From: an uncultured Marivita sp. | GTDB taxonomy: Bacteria > Pseudomonadota > Alphaproteobacteria > Rhodobacterales > Rhodobacteraceae | Reading direction: 5' to 3' | Length of the DNA: 64,000 bases | NCBI RefSeq assembly: GCF_947488135.1 | Contig: NZ_CANKYW010000001.1 | Coordinates: 744,001 to 808,000, forward strand | Shown here: positions 1 to 8,715 of the stretch, one piece after another | Layout: each line of letters begins with the position of its first letter | Numbering within the stretch: position 1 is the stretch's first letter | Program-made: the position numbers and the translations under genes | The notes under the pieces: model-generated | Databases searched by the model: none | What the model saw: only the letters and a program-made list of their open reading frames with translations | What the model was told of the DNA's origin: nothing

Positions 1-861
1 GGCCACTATCCGGAAAGCCTGACCGATCTCGAAGATGCGCCGCCGATGCTCTGGGCGATCGGCGATGTGTCGGTTCTGAGCAAACCGCAGATTGCCCTGG
101 TTGGCGCACGAAACGCGTCATCGCTTGGCGGACGCATGGCGCGGGCGCTGGCCACGGAACTGGGGGCGGCGGGCTATGTCATCACCTCGGGCATGGCGCG
201 CGGCGTAGACACGGCCGCACATCTCGCCGCGTTGAAGACCGGGACCGTCGCCGTGCTGGGCGGCGGTGTCGACGTGATCTACCCAGCGGAGAACACGAAA
301 CTGGCGGAGGACATCGTCGCCAGTGGCGGCGCGCGGATCAGCGAACAGCCGATGGGCCTTCAACCGCAGGCACGGCATTTCCCGGCGCGCAACCGCATTA
401 TCTCGGGCATCGCCAGCGCCGTGATCGTGGTCGAGGCTGCGGCGCGGTCCGGTTCCCTGATCACGGCGCGCACGGCGCTCGATCAGGGGCGCGAGGTTAT
501 GGCGGTTCCCGGCCATCCCTTCGATGCGCGCGCCAGCGGATGCAACATGCTCCTGCGCGACGGCGCGCGTCTGGTCAGGAACGCAGAGGATGTCATCGAA
601 GCCCTCGCACCCTTGGCCCACGCAGCGGAAACCACGCCGGAATTGCCATTGGCCCCGGTTGTCGAAGATCGCTCACTGGCCGAAGTCGCGAAGCTGCATC
701 AGAAAATCCTCGACCGTCTCGGCCCATCTCCGCTCGGCGAAGATCAACTCATCCGCGATCTCGGCGCGACCTCGCGGATCGTGTCACCGGCGCTTACCGA
801 TCTGGAGCTGGAAGGCCGGATCAGCCGCGAGGCCGGTGGATTGATTTCGCGCATTTCATGA
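1..861 (+). CDS. dprA: DNA-processing protein DprA (3' part)
   Basis: DprA/Smf binds incoming single-stranded DNA in the cytoplasm and loads RecA during natural transformation. The frame is open to the left edge, so the start codon lies outside the window and about 286 C-terminal residues are present. Seen in order: the YPESL segment at the edge, the Rossmann-type loop VGARNASS, SGMARGVDTAAH, the FPARNRIISG segment, GSLITARTAL and PGHPFDARASG, which together are the DprA signature. The last ~60 residues form a winged-helix-like tail (HQKILDRLGP...LEGRISR), typical of proteobacterial DprA. It is transcribed in the direction of topA, with a lipoprotein gene between them. The assignment is secure; only the N-terminus is missing. 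Confidence 0.95.
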   Translation, partial: GHYPESLTDLEDAPPMLWAIGDVSVLSKPQIALVGARNASSLGGRMARALATELGAAGYVITSGMARGVDTAAHLAALKTGTVAVLGGGVDVIYPAENTKLAEDIVASGGARISEQPMGLQPQARHFPARNRIISGIASAVIVVEAAARSGSLITARTALDQGREVMAVPGHPFDARASGCNMLLRDGARLVRNAEDVIEALAPLAHAAETTPELPLAPVVEDRSLAEVAKLHQKILDRLGPSPLGEDQLIRDLGATSRIVSPALTDLELEGRISREAGGLISRIS

Positions 862-970
862 TTTTTTTGGGAACCCTTTGTCTTCATTGCGGTTATCATG
901 CAAGGTGGCGGTGTCGACGCAAACGAATTGCTGTGCTCGCCGCCAAAAATGAAACGAAGGGATTTGAATT

Positions 971-1264
971 ATGTCCAAGAGAGTTACGCTCGTCGCATGC
1001 GGTCTTTCCGCACTGGCACTTGCAGCCTGTTCCAACGAACCTGAGCCCATGGCGCAGACGACAACGCCGATTTATGCCAAGGACGGCACGATCATCGGTC
1101 AGAATGTCGTGGTGCCCCAAATGGACAACCGGACGCCGGAGAGCACCGGGATCATTTCGGAAAGCGACAACATGAGCACGGACTTTGACGGCTCGGACGG
1201 CGGCTCCTCGAGTGGCGGCTCTTCGGACAGCGACTCCTCGGACGACGACGACGACGACGGCTGA
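971..1264 (+). CDS. small lipoprotein with Asp/Ser-rich tail
   Basis: A 97-residue protein I do not recognise by family. The N-terminus is a lipoprotein signal: basic start (MSKR), hydrophobic stretch, and lipobox LAAC with the acylated cysteine at residue 20. It is therefore probably anchored to a membrane and exposed in the periplasm or at the surface. The middle contains a short ordered-looking segment (IYAKDGTIIGQNVVVPQ). The last 25 or so residues are almost only Asp, Ser and Gly and end in six consecutive Asp. Such a tail could bind cations, but that is inference. The start ATG follows GAAGGGATTTGAATT, an acceptable ribosome site. A strong hairpin terminator follows at once, so it is probably a single-gene unit. 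Confidence 0.75.
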   Translation: MSKRVTLVACGLSALALAACSNEPEPMAQTTTPIYAKDGTIIGQNVVVPQMDNRTPESTGIISESDNMSTDFDGSDGGSSSGGSSDSDSSDDDDDDG

Positions 1265-1292
1265 CGCGACCAAAGATATTTCGCTTTTACAG

Positions 1293-1328
1293 AAGCCGCC
1301 CTGGAAATGCTCCACGGGCGGCTTTTTA
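1293..1328 (+). terminator. rho-independent terminator after lipoprotein gene
   Basis: Arms AGCCGCCC (1294-1301) and GGGCGGCT (1316-1323), extended inward by TGG/CCA with one bulged base, followed by a T-run. It lies 30 bases after the lipoprotein stop codon. Confidence 0.8.
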
Positions 1329-1518
1329 CGTCGCGACAGATGCCATGGATGGTCGTCGAGACTTCGAAACCACTGACCCATCGGTGCTTCGCAAGGTCGC
1401 GGAGCAACGCCGGACCAACCGCTATCGAATTGACAATTGGTTCTTGCACACCACATGCTGCCCGGCCATATGCAGCCGAACCGCGTCGATGAAGTTCATG
1501 TAGGAAGGTGCCTTTTTT

Positions 1519-4104
1519 ATGCCCGTAGTCGTTGTCGAATCCCCGGCGAAAGCCAAGACGATCAACAAGTATCTGGGGTCTGACTACACCGTTCTGGCAT
1601 CCTACGGGCACGTCCGCGATCTGCCGCCAAAGGACGGATCGGTCGATACCGAAAACGGCTTCGACATGAAATGGGAGGTCGCCGCCGACTCGCGCAAACA
1701 TGTGGCCGCCATCGCCGAGGCGCTGAAATCCGACGACGCGATCATCCTCGCGACGGACCCCGATCGCGAGGGGGAAGCGATCAGCTGGCATCTGAAAGAG
1801 GCACTGACCAAGCGCCGCGCGATCAAGAAGACCACCGACGTCAAACGCGTCACCTTCAATGCCATCACCAAGCAGGCCGTGACCGAAGCTATGGCCAATC
1901 CCCGCGACATCGACGCGCCGCTGGTCGAGGCGTATCTCGCCCGCCGCGCGCTCGACTATCTCGTCGGGTTCAATCTGTCGCCGGTGCTCTGGCGCAAACT
2001 GCCCGGGGCACGGTCGGCGGGGCGCGTGCAATCGGTCTGCCTGCGTCTCATCGTCGAGCGCGAGATGGAGATCGAAGCCTTCCGCGCGCGGGAATACTGG
2101 TCGGTCAAAGCGTTGCTCGCCACGCCGCGCGGCCAGGAATACGAAGCGCGGTTGACCGTTCTGGCGGGCAAGAAGCTCGACCGCTATGATCTCGAGAACG
2201 AAACCCAGGCCGAACTGGCGGTTCAGGCGATCACCAGCCGTGACCTGACCGTGCAATCGGTTGAGGCGAAACCCGCCTCGCGCAACCCGTCTGCGCCCTT
2301 CATGACCTCCACGCTTCAGCAGGAAGCCAGCCGCAAGTTCGGCATGGGCGCGCGCCAGACGATGAACGCGGCGCAGCGTCTCTACGAGGCCGGGCACATC
2401 ACCTACATGCGAACCGATGGCATCGACATGGCGCCCGAGGCCGTCGATCAGGCGCGCGCGGCGATCAAGGATCGGTTCGGCAATGAATACGTGCCGAAAA
2501 GCCCGCGCATCTACAAGAACAAGGCCAAGAACGCGCAGGAAGCGCATGAATGTATCCGCCCCACGGACATGGCCAAGGATGCCCAAAGCCTCAAGATCAG
2601 CGATGCGGACCAGCGCAAGCTGTATGACCTGATCTGGAAGCGCACCTTGGCCTGTCAGATGGAATCGGCGCGCCTTGAACGCACCACGGTCGATGTGGGA
2701 AGCGCCGATGGTCAGGTCGTGCTGCGTGCCAATGGCCAGGTTGTGCTTTTCGACGGGTTCCTGCGTGTCTACGAAGAGGGTCGCGATGATGCCGTCGTCG
2801 ATGACGACGACAAGCGGCTGCCGCAGATCTCCGAAGGCGAAAAGGCCGACAAGCGCAGCATCACGCCCGATCAGCACTTCACCCAACCGCCGCCGCGCTA
2901 TACCGAGGCGACGCTGGTCAAGAAGATGGAAGAACTGGGCATCGGCCGCCCGTCGACCTATGCCAGCATCATCACCACGATCCAGGATCGTGAATATGTC
3001 CGCAAGGAACAGAACCGTCTGATCCCCGAGGACAAGGGCCGGATCGTGACCATCTTCCTGCTCAATTTCTTCAAGCGCTACGTGGAATACGATTTCACAG
3101 CCGCGCTCGAGGACGAGCTGGACCACGTGAGCGCGGGCGAGGGCGACTACAAGGAATTGCTCGCCCGGTTCTGGCGCGATTTTTCCGCTGCCATCGCCGA
3201 AACCTCGGACCTGCGCATCACCGAGGTGCTGGATGTGCTGGACGACGCGCTTGCGCCCCAGCTTTATCCGCCTCGCGAGGATGGCAGCGATCCGCGCATC
3301 TGTCCGAAATGCGGGCAGGGGCGGTTGCACCTCAAGACATCGCGCACCGGCGGCTTTGTGGGCTGCGGCAATTACCCCGAATGCACCTACACCCGTCCCA
3401 TTGCGGGCGAAGGGGCCGAGGGTGACGAGCGCGTGCTGGGCGAGGATCAGGGCGAGGAGATCTGGCTCAAATCCGGTCGCTTCGGCCCCTACGTGCAGCG
3501 CGGCGAAGCGACGCCCGAGAACAAGAAGCCACCGCGCGCCAGTCTGCCCAAGGCCAAGGGCGATTACCTGCCCGGCTGGTCGCCCGACGATATGACTTTG
3601 GAAAAGGCGGTCACGCTGCTGACCCTGCCGCGCCCCGTGGGGATGCACCCTGATGGCGGCGAGGTGAAGGCGAACCTTGGCCGCTTCGGCCCCTATATCA
3701 TGCACCAGCTGCCGGACGAGGCGAAGCCGGTCTACGTCAATCTCAAGGAATTCCAGGACGTCTTCGAGATCGGCATGAACCGAGCTGTCGAACTCTTGGC
3801 CGAGAAGCGCGCCAATCCCGGTCGGGGGCGGGGTGCTGCCGCCAAGCCGCTCAAGGAACTGGGCGAACACCCGCAGGACGGCGGCATGATCGCGGTCATG
3901 GAAGGCCGCTACGGGCCCTACGTGAAGTGGGAAAAGGTCAACGCGACCCTGCCGAAAGACGTGGAGCCCGACGACGTAACCATGGATATGGCTGTCGCGC
4001 TGATCGCGGAGAAGGCGTCAAAAAAGGGCGGCAAGAAAAAAGCTCCTGCCAAAAAGGCGGCGACCAAGAAATCGTCCGCGAAGAAAGCCTCTGCCAAGAA
4101 GTGA
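1519..4104 (+). CDS. topA: DNA topoisomerase I
   Basis: Type IA topoisomerase that relaxes negative supercoils. At 861 aa it has the expected length. The N-terminal Toprim domain begins VVVESPAKAKTINKYL and includes DPDREGEAISWHL (metal-binding acidic residues). The catalytic tyrosine is Y296 in ITYMRTDGID. A four-cysteine zinc motif (CPKCGQ...CGNYPEC) spans about residues 595-620. Three topoisomerase C-terminal repeats follow, each with GR(F/Y)GPY, near residues 652, 721 and 796. The last ~30 residues are a lysine/alanine tail that probably contacts DNA non-specifically. The ATG follows AGGAAGG. Its place after dprA is the common alphaproteobacterial order. Confidence 0.98.
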   Translation: MPVVVVESPAKAKTINKYLGSDYTVLASYGHVRDLPPKDGSVDTENGFDMKWEVAADSRKHVAAIAEALKSDDAIILATDPDREGEAISWHLKEALTKRRAIKKTTDVKRVTFNAITKQAVTEAMANPRDIDAPLVEAYLARRALDYLVGFNLSPVLWRKLPGARSAGRVQSVCLRLIVEREMEIEAFRAREYWSVKALLATPRGQEYEARLTVLAGKKLDRYDLENETQAELAVQAITSRDLTVQSVEAKPASRNPSAPFMTSTLQQEASRKFGMGARQTMNAAQRLYEAGHITYMRTDGIDMAPEAVDQARAAIKDRFGNEYVPKSPRIYKNKAKNAQEAHECIRPTDMAKDAQSLKISDADQRKLYDLIWKRTLACQMESARLERTTVDVGSADGQVVLRANGQVVLFDGFLRVYEEGRDDAVVDDDDKRLPQISEGEKADKRSITPDQHFTQPPPRYTEATLVKKMEELGIGRPSTYASIITTIQDREYVRKEQNRLIPEDKGRIVTIFLLNFFKRYVEYDFTAALEDELDHVSAGEGDYKELLARFWRDFSAAIAETSDLRITEVLDVLDDALAPQLYPPREDGSDPRICPKCGQGRLHLKTSRTGGFVGCGNYPECTYTRPIAGEGAEGDERVLGEDQGEEIWLKSGRFGPYVQRGEATPENKKPPRASLPKAKGDYLPGWSPDDMTLEKAVTLLTLPRPVGMHPDGGEVKANLGRFGPYIMHQLPDEAKPVYVNLKEFQDVFEIGMNRAVELLAEKRANPGRGRGAAAKPLKELGEHPQDGGMIAVMEGRYGPYVKWEKVNATLPKDVEPDDVTMDMAVALIAEKASKKGGKKKAPAKKAATKKSSAKKASAKK

Positions 4105-4210
4105 TGTTGCGCGAAAAGCTGCACACATCCGGCTGAAATCATTGTGATTGGTGATGCCCAAGGCCCTTGTGCAAGAAGTGCTCAGAGCACAAAACTGAGC
4201 AGGAGGCATC

Positions 4211-4774
4211 ATGAGCATAGACAGATTTTCACGCCGGTTCGTTCTGGGCGGCGCGGCCGCAGCATTGGCCGCACCCGGCTTGCTGAGGGCCCAGGAGGAA
4301 GACGCGTTCAACCGCCGGAATATCTCGTCCTTCGCGCAGCAGGATTGGCGGGATCATTTCGAGACCCTCGGCAAGGGCGCCATCGTGTGCGATACCGTTT
4401 CACGGGCGCTGCATTACTGGAACGCGGATGGCAGCGACTATCGCGTCTACCCGACCTCGGTGCCCAAGACCGATGAATTGACCCGGCGCGGCTACACCGA
4501 GATCGTGCGGAAGAAGGTGGGTCCATCCTGGACGCCGACGGCGTCACAGATGGAGCGGTTCCCGGACTGGAGGCCCGTTGCCGGTGGCGCGCCGGACAAT
4601 CCGCTTGGCACCCATGCTCTCTATTTCGATTGGCCCGCCTATCTGATCCACGGCACCCACGACACGCGCAAGATCGGCCGCAGATCCTCTGACGGGTGTA
4701 TTGGGCTCTTCAATGAGAAGGTCGAAGAGCTTTACGCTCTGGTCCCCATCGGCACGCAGGTCCGTCTGGTCTGA
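4211..4774 (+). CDS. Tat-exported L,D-transpeptidase (YkuD family)
   Basis: Periplasmic L,D-transpeptidase that crosslinks peptidoglycan stem peptides or attaches proteins to them. The 187-aa protein opens with a Tat signal: SRRFVLGG followed by an Ala/Leu-rich stretch ending near LLRAQ. The catalytic core is the YkuD motif, with His147 in LIHGTHDTRKIG and the nucleophile Cys163 in SSDGCIGL. The usual SHGC(I/V)R(L/M)xN is here SDGCIGLFN, so the position commonly Arg is Gly. GTQVRLV at the C-terminus is typical of the fold. The ATG follows GAGCAGGAGGC, a strong ribosome site. It stands alone between topA and scoA, and a large inverted repeat follows it. Confidence 0.9.
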   Translation: MSIDRFSRRFVLGGAAAALAAPGLLRAQEEDAFNRRNISSFAQQDWRDHFETLGKGAIVCDTVSRALHYWNADGSDYRVYPTSVPKTDELTRRGYTEIVRKKVGPSWTPTASQMERFPDWRPVAGGAPDNPLGTHALYFDWPAYLIHGTHDTRKIGRRSSDGCIGLFNEKVEELYALVPIGTQVRLV

Positions 4775-4809
4775 CCCATCGCGCTGGCGCGGACGTCGCG
4801 CCTCGGAAA

Positions 4810-4844
4810 GTGTCAACTTCGCCGATAATGTGCGAAGTTGACAC
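4810..4844. repeat. 13-bp perfect inverted repeat upstream of scoA
   Basis: Arms GTGTCAACTTCGC (4810-4822) and GCGAAGTTGACAC (4832-4844) with a 9-base spacer. It begins 36 bases after the L,D-transpeptidase stop and ends 83 bases before the scoA start. No T-run follows on the plus strand, so it could be a regulator operator or a poor terminator. Confidence 0.6.
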
Positions 4845-4926
4845 ATCCAAAAGCCCCCGCCGCTGCCGTTGACTTACCCCGCGCGACACGCCAAAACGGC
4901 GGGGCGTTGAATACGGGGGAATACCA

Positions 4927-5631
4927 ATGAAAAAGGTCTATGGATCGGCAGCCGAAGCGCTGGATGGCGTTCTGACCGACGGCATGTTGATTGCTGCGGG
5001 CGGGTTCGGTCTGAGCGGGATTCCCGAATTGCTGCTCGAGGCGATCCGCGACAGCGGCGTGAAGGATCTGACTTTTGCGTCGAACAACGCGGGGGTCGAC
5101 GATTTTGGCATCGGCATCCTGTTGCAGACGCGTCAGGTCAAGAAGATGATCAGCTCGTATGTCGGCGAAAACGCCGAATTCATGCGGCAATACCTGTCCG
5201 GTGAATTGGAGCTTGAATTCAATCCCCAGGGCACCTTGGCCGAACGGATGCGCGCCGGTGGCGCGGGCATTCCTGGGTTCTACACCAAGACCGGTGTGGG
5301 CACCGTGATCGCCGAGGGCAAGGACCACAAGGATTTCGACGGCGAGACCTACATCATGGAAAAGGGCATCTTCGCCGATCTTTCCATCGTGAAGGCGTGG
5401 AAAGCCGACACCACCGGCAACGCTGTCTTCCGCAAGACCGCGCGAAACTTCAATCCGCCGGCGGCGATGTGCGGCAAGCTCTGCGTGATGGAGGTCGAAG
5501 AGATCGTCGAGCCCGGAGAGCTTGATCCCGATCACATTCACCTGCCGGGCATCTACGTCCACCGCATCATCCAAGGCCAGCACGAAAAGCGCATCGAGCA
5601 ACGCACCACGCGCCCGCGTCCGGCGGCCTGA
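4927..5631 (+). CDS. scoA: 3-oxoacid CoA-transferase subunit A
   Basis: Alpha subunit of succinyl-CoA:3-ketoacid CoA-transferase, which moves CoA from succinyl-CoA to acetoacetate in ketone body and polyhydroxybutyrate breakdown. The 234-aa protein shows the family signature GGFGLSGIPELLLEAI near residue 22, then SNNAGVDDFGIG, GGAGIPGFYTKTGVGT and LPGIYVHRI at the C-terminus. The matching beta subunit (scoB) is on the same strand but separated by a LOV kinase-like gene. The stop-to-start gaps of 23 and 44 bases suggest one transcript for all three. The ATG follows GGGGGAATACC. A long inverted repeat lies upstream and could be its operator. Confidence 0.95.
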   Translation: MKKVYGSAAEALDGVLTDGMLIAAGGFGLSGIPELLLEAIRDSGVKDLTFASNNAGVDDFGIGILLQTRQVKKMISSYVGENAEFMRQYLSGELELEFNPQGTLAERMRAGGAGIPGFYTKTGVGTVIAEGKDHKDFDGETYIMEKGIFADLSIVKAWKADTTGNAVFRKTARNFNPPAAMCGKLCVMEVEEIVEPGELDPDHIHLPGIYVHRIIQGQHEKRIEQRTTRPRPAA

Positions 5632-5654
5632 TCAGGGAAACGATACGCATCACC

Positions 5655-6725
5655 GTGGAACGATTTGTCGAGAAACCCAAACTGACATCTGTTCTTGACG
5701 ACAGTCAGGCACTGGCCGGGTTTTCCCGGCTCAGTGTGGCGATGGTGATCACCAATCCGAATTCTGACGACAATCCCATCGTCTACATCAACGACGCCTT
5801 CGAACGCACCACCGGCTACCAGAGGTCGCGGGTGGTCGGACGCAATTGCCGCTTTCTTCAGGGGCCGGACACCGATCCGCAGGCGATCCAGATGATCCGC
5901 GACGGTCTCGAGGCCGGGGAAGATATCGCCGTCGACATCCTGAACTACCGCGCCACGGGTGAGGCGTTCATGAACCGGCTGCTGATCGCGCCGATCAATG
6001 ATGGCAGCGGCAGCCCGTTGTATTTTCTGGGGATTCAGAAGGAACTGCGCGACGACGAAAAAGACCGCGCTTCGGAGGCGACGCGTCTGCATCTCGACTT
6101 GGTCTGTTCGCGGGTGGGACAGGATCTGGGGCTGATCGTCAGCTCCTTGGTCGGGCCGAATGAAGGGGACAGCCCCGCCACGCCCGAGGACAACAAGCGC
6201 CGGCTGCGTATGCTGGATGTGCTGCCACGGCGGCTGGAATGCCTGCAATTCGTTTACGAAGAGATGAAGCTGGCGGACGAACAGTGGAACCGCGACGGCA
6301 TCGACCTCGGCTCCTTGCTGTCGCGCATCTCGCACACCATCGCCCATAACGAAGGCCGTCCCGGCGTGCGCTTCGTGTCGCTGGTGGAGCCGCTCGAGGT
6401 CAATCTGGATACGGCCATCCGCGTGGCCCTGATCACTTTCGAGCTGGTATCGAACGCGTTTCAGCACGCTTTCGACGGGTTGGACCAAGGCTATCTCGAA
6501 TTGCGCGTCAATCGGCTCGCCGCCGGGGGGCTGCGCATGACCATTTCGGATGATGGCGTGGGCATCCCGCGCAAGATCAACTTCCCCTCGGCCGACTCGG
6601 TCGGAGGGCGTTTGGTGGCGTCATTGCTGGACGGGCTCGATGCGACGCTCAACGTGGTGCGCGGCGCGGCGGGGACCGTGGTGATGATCGACGTGCCCGT
6701 CGGGTTCACGGATTTCAAAGGATAA
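5655..6725 (+). CDS. LOV-domain histidine kinase-like photoreceptor
   Basis: A 356-residue blue-light sensor kinase of the soluble LOV-HK type. The LOV domain (about residues 20-132) carries GRNCRFLQG with the flavin-adduct Cys65, plus the FMN-contacting residues in [15 protein letters not shown] (N97, N107) and LGIQ (Q128). The HWE/HisKA_2-like linker begins near residue 140. The position where these kinases have H-R-V is C-S-R-V-G-Q-D-L (Ser152), so the usual phospho-acceptor His appears absent; His146 is nearby but out of register. The ATP-binding domain is intact: [11 protein letters not shown] (N box), SDDGVGIP and [10 protein letters not shown]. The start is GTG and no closer ATG fits. 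It sits between scoA and scoB on the same strand. No response regulator gene is adjacent. Confidence 0.9.
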   Translation: MERFVEKPKLTSVLDDSQALAGFSRLSVAMVITNPNSDDNPIVYINDAFERTTGYQRSRVVGRNCRFLQGPDTDPQAIQMIRDGLEAGEDIAVDILNYRATGEAFMNRLLIAPINDGSGSPLYFLGIQKELRDDEKDRASEATRLHLDLVCSRVGQDLGLIVSSLVGPNEGDSPATPEDNKRRLRMLDVLPRRLECLQFVYEEMKLADEQWNRDGIDLGSLLSRISHTIAHNEGRPGVRFVSLVEPLEVNLDTAIRVALITFELVSNAFQHAFDGLDQGYLELRVNRLAAGGLRMTISDDGVGIPRKINFPSADSVGGRLVASLLDGLDATLNVVRGAAGTVVMIDVPVGFTDFKG

Positions 6726-6769
6726 AGTCGCAGCTTGCGGCGTATACGGCAAACAAGAGGACAACCACT

Positions 6770-7396
6770 ATGGCATGGGACCGCAACCAGATGGCTGCAC
6801 GCGCGGCACAGGAGCTGAAGGACGGCATGTATGTCAATCTCGGCATCGGCATCCCGACGCTCGTGTCGAATTACATTCCCGAAGGCGTGACCGTGACGCT
6901 GCAATCCGAAAACGGCATGCTGGGCATGGGCCCGTTCCCCTATGAGGGCGAGGAAGACCCCGATCTGATCAACGCGGGCAAGCAGACGATCACCGAACTG
7001 CCGCACACGTCGTATTTCGACAGCGCGACGTCCTTCGGCATGATCCGCGGCGGCAAGATCGCCATGGCGATCCTTGGCGCGATGGAGGTGGACGAGAAGG
7101 GCGATCTGGCGAACTGGATGATCCCGGGCAAGCTGGTCAAGGGCATGGGCGGAGCGATGGACCTCGTCGCGGGTGTCGGCCGCGTGATCGTCGTGATGGA
7201 TCACACCAACAAGCACGGCGACAGCAAGCTTTTGAAGGAATGCACCCTGCCGCTGACCGGCGCGGGCGTGGTGGACCGGATCATCACCAATCTGGGGGTT
7301 CTGGATGTCGTCGAGGGCGGGCTGAAGATCGTGGAGACCGCTGACGGCGTGACCGAAGACGAGCTGCGCGCGGCGACCGAGGCGACCATCGTCTGA
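6770..7396 (+). CDS. scoB: 3-oxoacid CoA-transferase subunit B
   Basis: Beta subunit of succinyl-CoA:3-ketoacid CoA-transferase, 208 aa, partner of ScoA. It contains the catalytic glutamate in the signature [15 protein letters not shown], which forms the glutamyl-CoA intermediate. [18 protein letters not shown] lies near the N-terminus and [31 protein letters not shown] and [15 protein letters not shown] further on, all typical. The ATG follows AAGAGGACAACCACT, a good ribosome site. It is the last gene of the scoA-LOV-scoB unit and converges on apt, with a hairpin-rich intergenic element between them. Confidence 0.96.
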   Translation: MAWDRNQMAARAAQELKDGMYVNLGIGIPTLVSNYIPEGVTVTLQSENGMLGMGPFPYEGEEDPDLINAGKQTITELPHTSYFDSATSFGMIRGGKIAMAILGAMEVDEKGDLANWMIPGKLVKGMGGAMDLVAGVGRVIVVMDHTNKHGDSKLLKECTLPLTGAGVVDRIITNLGVLDVVEGGLKIVETADGVTEDELRAATEATIV

Positions 7397-7403
7397 GGCG
7401 GGG

Positions 7404-7507
7404 CCGAATTTCGTAAAAAATTCGGGTGCAATCCTTCGCAGGATTGCGTCCCTTGGCCGGATGTTCAGCGCGGTGTCCGGCGAAGCGCTTGGGGGTTCCA
7501 CCCCCAA
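7404..7507. repeat. multi-hairpin intergenic element between scoB and apt
   Basis: Four inverted repeats in a row between convergent genes: CCGAATTT/AAATTCGG (7404-7425), GCAATCCT/AGGATTGC around TCGC (7428-7447), GCCGGA/TCCGGC (7456-7481), and TTGGGGG/CCCCCAA (7489-7507). The first two match in architecture the pair at 58861-58905: an A/T-cored hairpin directly followed by a second with a short loop. It may act as a two-way terminator. The GC-rich tail followed by CATATTT resembles a common Rhodobacteraceae intergenic motif (general familiarity, not searched). Confidence 0.75.
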
Positions 7508-7538
7508 ACCCCCGGCATATTTAGAAAAAGAAGAAGCG

Positions 7539-8078
7539 TCAGAGACCTTCGAAATCGCAAAGCGCGTGCACATCCATGCCCATCGCCTCGAGCTTTTTGC
7601 GACCGCCGAGGTCGGGCAGGTCGATGATGAAGGCGCAGCCGATCACTTCGCCGCCCAGCCGTTCGATCAGCTTCAGCCCGGCCTCTGCCGTGCCGCCGGT
7701 GGCCAACAGGTCGTCCACCAGAAGCACCTTTTCGCCCGGCTGGATCGCGTCATCGTGGATTTCGACCACCGCTTCGCCGTATTCCAGCGTGTATTCTTCG
7801 GAGATTACGGCACCGGGCAGCTTGCCCTTCTTGCGCACCGGCACGAAGCCCACCGACAGCTGATGCGCGATGGCGCCGCCGAGGATAAAGCCCCGCGCCT
7901 CGAGCCCCACCACCTTGTCGAAGCGGACACCCGCGTAGGGGTGCAGCAACTGGTCGATGGCCATGCGGAACCCGCGCGCGTCGGCGAAGAGCGTGGTCAC
8001 ATCGCGGAACATGATCCCTTCGTGCGGGAAATCGACGATGGTGCGGATGTAGTCTTTGACGGTTTTGGTCGGGGTCAT
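7539..8078 (-). CDS. apt: adenine phosphoribosyltransferase
   Basis: Converts adenine plus PRPP to AMP. The 179-aa product has the type I phosphoribosyltransferase PRPP motif [14 protein letters not shown], the N-terminal [15 protein letters not shown] and the [17 protein letters not shown] segment typical of Apt. It is the last gene of a minus-strand unit. It starts 7 bases after the LysE-exporter gene, which itself starts 6 bases after mtnP. MtnP releases adenine, so the arrangement places adenine production and recapture together. Confidence 0.97.
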   Translation of the reverse strand: MTPTKTVKDYIRTIVDFPHEGIMFRDVTTLFADARGFRMAIDQLLHPYAGVRFDKVVGLEARGFILGGAIAHQLSVGFVPVRKKGKLPGAVISEEYTLEYGEAVVEIHDDAIQPGEKVLLVDDLLATGGTAEAGLKLIERLGGEVIGCAFIIDLPDLGGRKKLEAMGMDVHALCDFEGL

Positions 8079-8085
8079 GATGTCC

Positions 8086-8709
8086 TCAGGTGGTGCGGCG
8101 GGCCATGGCGGTCAGCGCGCCCATGGCAATGAGCGTGGCGCCGCCGGCGCGGGTCAGCCAGGTGATGACGCTCTCGCGCCCGATCCAGCCGCGCAGGCGG
8201 TCGGCGGCCAGCGCGTAGGCAAACGCGTTGAACGCGGCGAGTGCCACGAAGGTGGCGACCAGGATCGCGAATTGCGGCAGAAGCGGTGCCGAAGGGGTGA
8301 TGAACTGCGGCACGAAGGCGATGAAGAACGCGATGGATTTCGGGTTCAGCGCCGTCACGATGGCGGCATGGGAGAACACCGCGCGAGGCTGCACATCACG
8401 GTCGGTCACGGGCAGCGCGGCGCTGGGGGCGGCGCGCAACAGCTTGAGGCCCAACCAGACGAGGTAGACCGCGCCGATCCATTTCAGCACGGTAAAGAGC
8501 GTGGCCGACGCCAGCACCAGCGCGCCCAGACCAGCCAGCGACAGGCTCATCGCGATGAAATCGCCCAGGGCGACACCGCTCGCCGACGCGATGGCGACCC
8601 GCTTGCCCTGGCTCAGCGCGTAGGACAGCACAAGCAGAACGGTGGGGCCGGGGATCAGCAGAAGGGCGGTGGAGGCGGCGACGAAGGTCAGCCAGAGGTC
8701 GAGCGTCAT
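8086..8709 (-). CDS. LysE/RhtB-family amino acid exporter
   Basis: A 207-residue inner-membrane exporter of the LysE/RhtB superfamily, which exports amino acids or their relatives. Seen: the N-terminal family signature [19 protein letters not shown] with the conserved GP pair, an Ala/Gly-rich second helix ([16 protein letters not shown]), the [11 protein letters not shown] segment, and [16 protein letters not shown], the second half of the fold. About six hydrophobic segments can be drawn. It is packed between mtnP and apt with gaps of only 6-7 bases, so translation is probably coupled. The substrate cannot be read from sequence; a metabolite linked to methylthioadenosine or methionine salvage is only an inference from context. 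Confidence 0.9.
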   Translation of the reverse strand: MTLDLWLTFVAASTALLLIPGPTVLLVLSYALSQGKRVAIASASGVALGDFIAMSLSLAGLGALVLASATLFTVLKWIGAVYLVWLGLKLLRAAPSAALPVTDRDVQPRAVFSHAAIVTALNPKSIAFFIAFVPQFITPSAPLLPQFAILVATFVALAAFNAFAYALAADRLRGWIGRESVITWLTRAGGATLIAMGALTAMARRTT

Positions 8710-8715
8710 GGTGTG

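Noticed and set aside
1099-3870. A 923-codon open frame on the minus strand opposite topA
   Set aside because: It mirrors the codons of topA in a GC-rich genome, has no recognisable domain, and topA is certain.
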